Source of the DNA: Chitinophagaceae bacterium
Lineage (GTDB): Bacteria; Bacteroidota; Bacteroidia; Chitinophagales; Chitinophagaceae
Length of the DNA stretch: 64,000 bases
NCBI GenBank assembly: GCA_016722465.1
Contig: JADKJC010000001.1
Coordinates: forward strand, 1,364,001-1,428,000
Direction: 5' to 3'
The notes beneath the pieces are model-generated. The model was not told where the DNA came from. It searched no databases and was given only the letters and a program-made list of their open reading frames with translations. This document shows, one piece after another, positions 59,102 to 64,000 of the stretch. Position 1 is the stretch's first letter, and every line of letters begins with the position of its first letter. A program made the position numbers and the translations under genes.

Positions 59102-59812
59102 ATGGGACAGAAGAAATTGATCCGCTTTGCTGCCATTAAAAACTTTGCCAATGTGCTGGAGTACCCGGAAAATATGCAGGGTAAATGGAGTGAACATTTT
59201 AAAAATAATAATCCCCTTGTGCTTGAGCTTGCCTGTGGAAGGGGGGAATATACTGTTGGCATGGCCAGGCGCTTTTCCAGCACCAATTTCGTTGGTGTTG
59301 ACATAAAAGGCAACAGGATTCATGCCGGTGCAAAAAAATGCCTGGTAGAAAATATTACCAACGCTGCATTTCTGAGAACACAAATCATTATGCTGCCTAA
59401 TTATTTTGCCAACGCAGAAGTGGCAGAAATATGGATTACGTTTCCAGACCCTCATTTGAGAACCTCCAGGGCTAAAAAAAGATTAACACACCCTGTTTTT
59501 TTAAGAAGCTATCAAAAAATACTTCGCCCTGGTGGTTTTGTGCATTTAAAAACAGACTCTCCCGATCTATATGCTTTTACAAAAAAAGTAATTGAAATGT
59601 ATGGCATTGATTGTATTGAAGATTATGACAACGCATACGCCCAGACAGATAACGAGGTATTAAAGATTAAAACACATTACGAGGCACTGGATATAGCCGG
59701 CAGCAACAGGATTTTTTATTTAAAATTTACGCTGCCTGCCCAGGTACCCGATAAAGATAAAGCCCTGCAGGAGCTTTTGAAACAAACTGAAAACACAACA
59801 GCCATCGTATGA
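59102..59812 (+). CDS. trmB: tRNA (guanine-N7-)-methyltransferase
   Basis: A 236-residue SAM-dependent methyltransferase that makes m7G46 in tRNA variable loops. The SAM motif is LELACGRGEYTVGMARRF, then NFVGVDIKGNRI, and the family signature is WITFPDPHLRTSRAKKRLTH with FLRSYQKILRPGG. These are strong family markers. The ATG at 59102 is used instead of a TTG three codons earlier. The stop overlaps the start of the DUF5522 gene as ATGA, so the two are translationally coupled. It is a housekeeping gene unrelated to the glycan locus. Confidence 0.95.
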   Translation: MGQKKLIRFAAIKNFANVLEYPENMQGKWSEHFKNNNPLVLELACGRGEYTVGMARRFSSTNFVGVDIKGNRIHAGAKKCLVENITNAAFLRTQIIMLPNYFANAEVAEIWITFPDPHLRTSRAKKRLTHPVFLRSYQKILRPGGFVHLKTDSPDLYAFTKKVIEMYGIDCIEDYDNAYAQTDNEVLKIKTHYEALDIAGSNRIFYLKFTLPAQVPDKDKALQELLKQTENTTAIV

Positions 59813-60018
59813 ACAAACTGATAGAAGGGGAGGATTATTACTTTAACAAAGAAGGCTATGTGGTGCTTACAGAAAAATATCACCTGGAAAAAGGTTTCTG
59901 CTGTGGAAACGGTTGCCTGCATTGTCCATATCATTACGTAAATGTGCCCGAACAAAAAAGAATTGAATTAATGGAAGGAGCTCTTATTAAAACAGGTAAC
60001 AATGAAAAAAGCGACTAA
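59809..60018 (+). CDS. Small DUF5522 protein with cysteine cluster
   Basis: A 69-residue protein. The signature is Tyr-rich at the start (EDYYFNKEGYVVLTEKYHL) and then CCGNGCLHCPYHY, with four cysteines that could bind a metal. This matches the DUF5522 family, seen across Bacteroidota with no known function. The start codon overlaps trmB's stop, and the end overlaps the alkyltransferase-like gene by 17 bp, so it is expressed with both. An RNA- or DNA-modification link is suggested only by these neighbours. Confidence 0.85.
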   Translation: MNKLIEGEDYYFNKEGYVVLTEKYHLEKGFCCGNGCLHCPYHYVNVPEQKRIELMEGALIKTGNNEKSD

Positions 60019-60385
60019 GAAAAAAGAGGCTGCTAAAGAAGAACCAAAAGGGTTGGCTTATTCCTTTTTTGAAGATGTGTATGATGTGGTAAGGCAAATA
60101 CCGAAAGGCCGGGTTACTTCGTATGGCGCTATTGCTAAATACCTGGGCACCAAACTATCTGCAAGAATGGTAGGCTGGGCTATGAATGCTTCTGGCCTGG
60201 CCAAACCAAAAGTGCCTGCACAAAGAGTGGTGAACCGGAATGGGATGCTTACCGGCAAACATCATTTTGCAACACCCACATTGATGGAGGAATTATTGAA
60301 AAAAGAAAAGATTGAAGTGAAGAATGATACAGTAGTCAACTTTAAAAAACTTTTCTGGGATCCTGCAGAAGAACTTACTTTGTAA
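60002..60385 (+). CDS. Alkyltransferase-like (MGMT-fold) DNA-binding protein
   Basis: A 127-residue protein with the O6-alkylguanine-DNA alkyltransferase DNA-binding domain. The domain core has VVRQIPKGRVTSYGAIAKYLG and the minor-groove helix RMVGWAMNAS. The active-site motif PCHR is replaced by PAQR (Ala73), so no alkyl transfer is possible; such ATL proteins bind alkylated guanine and recruit nucleotide excision repair. A Lys-rich N-terminal extension of 16 residues is present. It overlaps the DUF5522 gene upstream. The call is strong because the catalytic Cys is clearly absent. Confidence 0.92.
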   Translation: MKKATKKKEAAKEEPKGLAYSFFEDVYDVVRQIPKGRVTSYGAIAKYLGTKLSARMVGWAMNASGLAKPKVPAQRVVNRNGMLTGKHHFATPTLMEELLKKEKIEVKNDTVVNFKKLFWDPAEELTL

Positions 60386-60433
60386 TATTCAACGTTCATC
60401 TCTTTTCACGGTTATTCTCATCAATCATTTTTT

Positions 60434-61165
60434 ATGGATCAACAAACACAAATGGGTACTATCACTTTTATCCATCATGAAAAGAATTATGCCAGCATTG
60501 AATATTTACAGAATGGCAAAACCAAAACTATCAACGGGAGTATTGATGAAAAAGAACAACTGAAATTAAAAGCCAAAAAACTCATTAAAAAAGTACATTC
60601 CTTTCACATTGGAGACGAAGTAAGTTTTTTAATAATGCCTTCTGAAAAAAGAGACAAGATGGTGGCTACCTGCATCGAATTTCATTTTAACAATGCTTAC
60701 ACCAACCTTATCAATAAAGCTACATTGGAAAACAGGTTTGTGGGTTATTTAAAAAAAGTGGAGGATAGTTATTTTGTAAAAGAAACGGGTAGCTATATCC
60801 TATTTCCCCTAATATTATCACCCTGGGAATTACAACCGGATGAAAGCAGGCTGAACGAACCGGTGTTTTTTAAACTGGACAATCTTGATAAGCCCAACAG
60901 CATTACTGCTTCACTGTACAAAAGTGAGTACATTCCCGAATACCAAACAGCAGTAAGGCATTGTAAAACCAAAACCCCCATTGATGCGGTGATATATAAA
61001 ATATCTCCTTTCGGCATTTTTATCAATTGCCTCAACGATAAGATACAGGCTAAGATCCCGCTGTCAAAAAACGACATTGAAACAACTGAAAAAGTTGGTG
61101 ATACAATTAGAATACTCATTACTTATATCAGCCCGGTAAAGATTGTGGTGGAACAGGCTGGTTAA
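60434..61165 (+). CDS. Nucleic-acid-binding-like protein with S1/cold-shock-type domains
   Basis: A 243-residue protein without a clear named family. The N-terminus GTITFIHHEKNYASIEYLQNG resembles a cold-shock or S1-like beta-barrel start. The C-terminal part IDAVIYKISPFGIFINCLND with VGDTIRILITYISP is an S1-type OB fold. The middle has a Lys-rich helix and a beta-rich segment. RNA binding is the likely role. It follows the alkyltransferase-like gene by 48 bp on the same strand and converges with the next gene, with only three bases between stops. Confidence 0.65.
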   Translation: MDQQTQMGTITFIHHEKNYASIEYLQNGKTKTINGSIDEKEQLKLKAKKLIKKVHSFHIGDEVSFLIMPSEKRDKMVATCIEFHFNNAYTNLINKATLENRFVGYLKKVEDSYFVKETGSYILFPLILSPWELQPDESRLNEPVFFKLDNLDKPNSITASLYKSEYIPEYQTAVRHCKTKTPIDAVIYKISPFGIFINCLNDKIQAKIPLSKNDIETTEKVGDTIRILITYISPVKIVVEQAG

Positions 61166-61168
61166 GTT

Positions 61169-61639
61169 TTAGAAGTTTTCCATTTCTGCCTCGCTGATCT
61201 TCAACTGCAACATGATCTTTAATTTAACTGGCGCCAGTAAAGCAAACAGCAGCATCAGCACTGCAGCCAATGCCAGGAATGCATAGTTGCCAACCAGGAA
61301 AAAACAAATGATGCAAAACAATGAAGGCCCTTCCAGCAGGGCCCATTGCACTATGCAGGCAGACCGGTAAGCCTTCGCTTTTGCTTTGATGTCAGGAAAG
61401 GTATCCATCACCTGCTGTATTTTTCTTTTAAAAATTGACGACCCGATAAAAAAACCACCCACCGACAACAGGATCGCAATTACCTGGAGGGCTTGATCAA
61501 GTTTCTTTAAATCCGGAGGAAGGTCATCGGTATATTTTAAAAACAACACAATGCTGGCAAATATGATTTGTCCAAACAATAATGCCTTGTGTATAATTTG
61601 AAGTGCCTTTAAAGTATTTTGTTCGGGGGCTTCATTCAT
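61169..61639 (-). CDS. Hypothetical four-helix membrane protein
   Basis: A protein of 156 residues with about four hydrophobic helices: LLFGQIIFASIVLFL, VIAILLSVGGFFIGS, SLFCIICFFLVGNYAFLALA and the following LMLLFALLAP. The region KALQIIHKALLFGQ begins the conserved part. The ATG at 61639 (MNEAPEQ) is preferred to the longer frame at 61714, which overlaps the DUF420 gene. It follows DUF420 closely and, by position, belongs to the cytochrome oxidase assembly cluster. Homologues in related genomes are also unnamed. No function is proposed. Confidence 0.75.
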   Translation of the reverse strand: MNEAPEQNTLKALQIIHKALLFGQIIFASIVLFLKYTDDLPPDLKKLDQALQVIAILLSVGGFFIGSSIFKRKIQQVMDTFPDIKAKAKAYRSACIVQWALLEGPSLFCIICFFLVGNYAFLALAAVLMLLFALLAPVKLKIMLQLKISEAEMENF

Positions 61640-61650
61640 TTTATCTTTTA

Positions 61651-62241
61651 TTAATGGTAATAGGGGCTTATCATCAGGTATACAATCACTCCTGTAAGCG
61701 CTACATAAAACCAAACCGGCCAGATAATTCTTACTAATTTTTTATGCTTTTCGTACTCACCGGTAAGTGCCCTGTACGCTGCAAATAAAATGAACGGCAA
61801 AGCAAGTCCCGCCAATGGAATATGTGTAAGCAAGATGAGTAAATAAAGGGTTCTGCTGCTTCCGGCTGCCAATTTTTCCTCATCACTCAATCCGGCGATG
61901 CCATCGGTTTCTCCATACATCGTTTCTCCGGCCAGCAAATGATGGCATATATAAGAAACTAAAAATAATACAGACAGTACCATTGCAGTCAGCATTACTT
62001 TTTTATGGAGTTCGTAATTTCTTTGCTTCGCAAAATACAGCCCAACCAACAATAATACAGCCACAGCAGCATTGATAATGGAATTGATTGCTGCAAAAAT
62101 GTGAACATCAAATGACAGGCTTACTTTGCCAGCCAGGTTATACTTTCCCAAAACAGTTACAACAGAAAAAACAATTACAGAGAATACTCCAATGAGCCAT
62201 TTCGCTTTTGTATCATTTTTTTGTAAAGAGGGTGTAAGCAT
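61651..62241 (-). CDS. DUF420 membrane protein
   Basis: A 196-residue integral membrane protein with about five helices. Conserved pieces are LLILLTHIPLAGLALPFILFA and SYICHHLLAGE, with His residues typical of the DUF420 family found beside caa3-type oxidases (CtaM-like). It probably helps assembly or haem insertion of cytochrome c oxidase. The ATG at 62241 (MLTPSLQKND) is chosen; the longer frame to 62298 has an unconserved lead. It lies downstream of the SCO gene with about 75 bp between. Confidence 0.9.
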   Translation of the reverse strand: MLTPSLQKNDTKAKWLIGVFSVIVFSVVTVLGKYNLAGKVSLSFDVHIFAAINSIINAAVAVLLLVGLYFAKQRNYELHKKVMLTAMVLSVLFLVSYICHHLLAGETMYGETDGIAGLSDEEKLAAGSSRTLYLLILLTHIPLAGLALPFILFAAYRALTGEYEKHKKLVRIIWPVWFYVALTGVIVYLMISPYYH

Positions 62242-62315
62242 TTTTTTTAGATAATTATTTAGTTGATAATAAGAAACCCCTGACTGGCAATTTAACAATA
62301 CAACTGTTCAGTAGT

Positions 62316-63032
62316 TTAGCTTCTTCCAAAAAGTTCTTTCAGGAATTCGCCAAAGCTTCTTTTTTTATTTTTCTCAAGCATTAGTAATGGTATGTCTTTA
62401 ACCAATTGCTGCATTTTGGTGCTGTCAAAGCCATTGTACCATCCCCTTACCACCCTGTTCCTGTCAAGTAAAAAAAAGTAAGGTGTATGTATAAATATTG
62501 AATCTACGTCTGAATCTGCAATGCTTGCTTTCAATTCATGCAATCCAAAATCATAAATCTCTTTTCTATCGCCTGTAACAAACCACCAGCTATCGTGATT
62601 GCTCGTAAACCGGTCAGCAAATTTTCTTAGCTGCGGCACAGAGTCATGTTCAGGATCAACACTCACGGAAATAAATTGCACAATGCTGTCCCTGCTGTTG
62701 GTAAAAGACCTCTGTAGTTTTTTCATACTTACTGCAAGGCCAGGGCAAATACTCGGGCAGCGGGTAAAGAAAAAATTAACCACAATTATTTTTCCATTCA
62801 GTGAATCAAGGGTAACTTTTTTGCCCAGCTGGTTGGTAAAGTCAATATTTTTTGCCTGGTGCCAGGCTGTATCTATGCTGATCCTCCCATTTTTTTTAAT
62901 GGTGTCTACATTATCAAAAAAATACCTTGGTGGCATGTGTACAGCATCTTCACTGTAATATTTTACCAGCAGGTACCCTGTAAAAGGCAACGCCGTTGCC
63001 AGTAAAATTCCCAATATCGCCCGCTTGTTCAT
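62316..63032 (-). CDS. SCO1/SenC-family copper chaperone
   Basis: A 238-residue protein with an N-terminal anchor helix (ILGILLATALPFTGYLLV) and a thioredoxin-like domain. The copper-binding Cys-x3-Cys is in FTRCPSICPG, and the conserved His is in SIFIHTPYFFLLD. SCO proteins deliver copper to the CuA site of cytochrome oxidase subunit II. It sits after the subunit IV gene in the oxidase cluster. It is exposed to the periplasm. The call is secure. Confidence 0.94.
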   Translation of the reverse strand: MNKRAILGILLATALPFTGYLLVKYYSEDAVHMPPRYFFDNVDTIKKNGRISIDTAWHQAKNIDFTNQLGKKVTLDSLNGKIIVVNFFFTRCPSICPGLAVSMKKLQRSFTNSRDSIVQFISVSVDPEHDSVPQLRKFADRFTSNHDSWWFVTGDRKEIYDFGLHELKASIADSDVDSIFIHTPYFFLLDRNRVVRGWYNGFDSTKMQQLVKDIPLLMLEKNKKRSFGEFLKELFGRS

Positions 63033-63124
63033 ACTATCTCTTTAACGAAAAATGTTCAATAAAAAACCACCGTGCCTTTAACAGGACGATGGCTTAAATG
63101 TTTTGTATACAATACTATTTAAAA

Positions 63125-63556
63125 TTAATCTTTCGCCCCTTTCTCTGTTGCAGCCGGTGCCACCTGTTCTGTTTTAGCCGGCACTCCCTGGTACCTGTTC
63201 CGCAGATTAAGCCAACTGTTACCATCCCATAAAAATGCGATGATAAACCAGATGAACAGGCAAAGTGGAACAACAATGGTCATGATCAAGTTGCGAATTT
63301 CATCTCCCAGGTGCATGAAAATCGAAACAATATAATACGCCTTTGCCAGTGTAAGGATACACACCAATCCTTTAAAAGCAAGTACAAGGGTTGCATTGGG
63401 ATGTTCTCCCTTGTGCATGTTATAAATAACAAGGCCTATTGCCAATTCAATGATGGTTAAAACAGACAATAACCAAAATGTTCTCCATATCTTTTTTGTA
63501 CCTCCCGAATGATTGGGATGAAAAGTAATTTCCGGAGATGAAGCTTGTGCTGACAT
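63125..63556 (-). CDS. Cytochrome c oxidase subunit IV family protein
   Basis: A 143-residue protein with three helices (TFWLLSVLTIIELAIGLVIY, ALVLAFKGLVCILTLAKAYY-type, and LIMTIVVPLCLFIWFIIAFLW). The conserved FMHLGDEIRNL and the size fit the small COX4_pro subunit of caa3/bo3-type terminal oxidases. It lies 45 bp downstream of subunit III on the same strand. The tail is Ala- and Lys-rich. Confidence 0.9.
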   Translation of the reverse strand: MSAQASSPEITFHPNHSGGTKKIWRTFWLLSVLTIIELAIGLVIYNMHKGEHPNATLVLAFKGLVCILTLAKAYYIVSIFMHLGDEIRNLIMTIVVPLCLFIWFIIAFLWDGNSWLNLRNRYQGVPAKTEQVAPAATEKGAKD

Positions 63557-63601
63557 AATTCTTTTATTTATTGAAAAGTTCTTTCTATTTGTTGCTGATA
63601 A

Positions 63602-64000
63602 TTAGATAAGATAAAAACATAAGAATACAAATACCCAAACAAGATCTACAAAGTGCCAGTACAAACCAGCTTTTTCAATCATCTCATAATGCCCACGCTG
63701 GTCAAAATGTCCCATCTTGGTTTTAAGATACATTACAATATTTATTACTACCCCTGAGAATACGTGAAAACCATGAAAACCAGTGATGCCAAAAAAGTAA
63801 CCCCCAAAAGCTATTGGTCCGGTATTACTTGCTTTCAGGTCTGACTCCTGGATAAATTTTATCAATTCAGCATTGGACATTGCGGCTACACTGTGATGAG
63901 CTTCACCGCCATGATGCAGGGTGGAAGCAATACTGGCTAACTGCTCATGTGGTGTTGCCTGCAATGCTGCGGCTATTGCTTCATGAGATAATTCAGCTCC
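63602..64000 (-). CDS. Cytochrome c oxidase subunit III, C-terminal part (runs off right edge)
   Basis: The frame is open to the window edge, so only the last 132 residues are seen. They include FGGYFFGITGFHGFHVFSG, KTKMGHFDQRGHYEMIEKAG and the terminal YWHFVDLVWVFVFLCFYLI, all typical of haem-copper oxidase subunit III. The His-rich linker (TLHHGGEAHHSVAAM) is a lineage feature. A TTG at 63964 is not a real start since the frame continues. It begins the visible part of the oxidase cluster. Confidence 0.94.
   Translation of the reverse strand, partial: GAELSHEAIAAALQATPHEQLASIASTLHHGGEAHHSVAAMSNAELIKFIQESDLKASNTGPIAFGGYFFGITGFHGFHVFSGVVINIVMYLKTKMGHFDQRGHYEMIEKAGLYWHFVDLVWVFVFLCFYLI

Noticed and set aside
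59054..59455. A 133-codon minus-strand frame opposite trmB
   Set aside because: TrmB motifs are clear on the plus strand and this frame has no family features.
1..64000. tRNA, rRNA, CRISPR, insertion sequence or prophage
   Set aside because: I saw no regularly spaced repeats, no transposase or integrase domain, and no tRNA- or rRNA-like sequence. A dedicated RNA search would be needed to rule out small RNAs.

Overview
The window looks like chromosomal DNA of a Bacteroidota bacterium, most probably of the Chitinophagaceae type. The reasons are low-to-moderate GC, a SusC/SusD pair with an N-terminal STN domain controlled by an adjacent ECF sigma factor and FecR anti-sigma factor, many secreted proteins with short signal peptides or lipoboxes, TTG/GTG starts, and GH144-type glucanase-like genes of a kind first characterised in Chitinophaga. 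No rRNA, tRNA, CRISPR array, transposase or phage gene was seen.

Layout. 1-4.96 kb (minus): the end of a secreted propeller-like protein, then a tightly coupled operon of a MetE-like protein, an UlaG-like metallo-hydrolase, a DoxX protein and a GMC oxidoreductase. 5.2-7.1 kb (plus): a NagB-like gene and an MFS sugar transporter, both frame-broken. 7.2-10.7 kb (minus): a frame-broken M1 aminopeptidase and a membrane-bound AraC regulator. 10.9-39.3 kb: a run of genes all on the minus strand, carrying sugar-oxidation and sugar-handling functions. These are a second GMC oxidoreductase, three Gfo/Idh/MocA proteins, an SDR, an FAD oxidoreductase, a ROK kinase, a SIS protein, a TIM-barrel isomerase, a Rieske oxygenase and a phosphotriesterase-family hydrolase. 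The same run holds GH31, a secreted ADP-ribosylglycohydrolase homologue, Planctomycete-type cytochrome/DUF1501/DUF1553 proteins, a sterol-desaturase-like protein, a GH144-like enzyme and a secreted phosphatase. 39.4 kb: a divergent cupin-AraC regulator. 40.3-58.9 kb (minus): three more GH144-like genes, an exonuclease/phosphatase-fold protein, a very large FG-GAP/ASPIC protein, a seven-haem cytochrome, a LamG lipoprotein, SusD, SusC, FecR and the sigma factor, which together read as a polysaccharide utilization locus. 59.1-61.2 kb (plus): housekeeping genes (trmB, DUF5522, an alkyltransferase-like protein, an S1-like protein). 61.2-64 kb (minus): the end of a cytochrome oxidase cluster (subunits III and IV, SCO, DUF420).

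How it may work together (inference). Sigma/FecR/SusC would sense and import a glycan, and the GH144-like and GH31 enzymes would cut it. The GMC, Gfo/Idh/MocA and isomerase proteins would then process the glycosides oxidatively, with DoxX and the c-type cytochrome proteins as possible electron acceptors. The four GH144-like paralogues make a beta-1,2-glucan or related substrate the leading guess.

A major caveat is that at least ten genes between 5 and 50 kb are interrupted by single-base indels, mostly in short homopolymers, which suggests residual sequencing error rather than wholesale decay. There is no stretch over 300 bases without a gene once the broken frames are joined.
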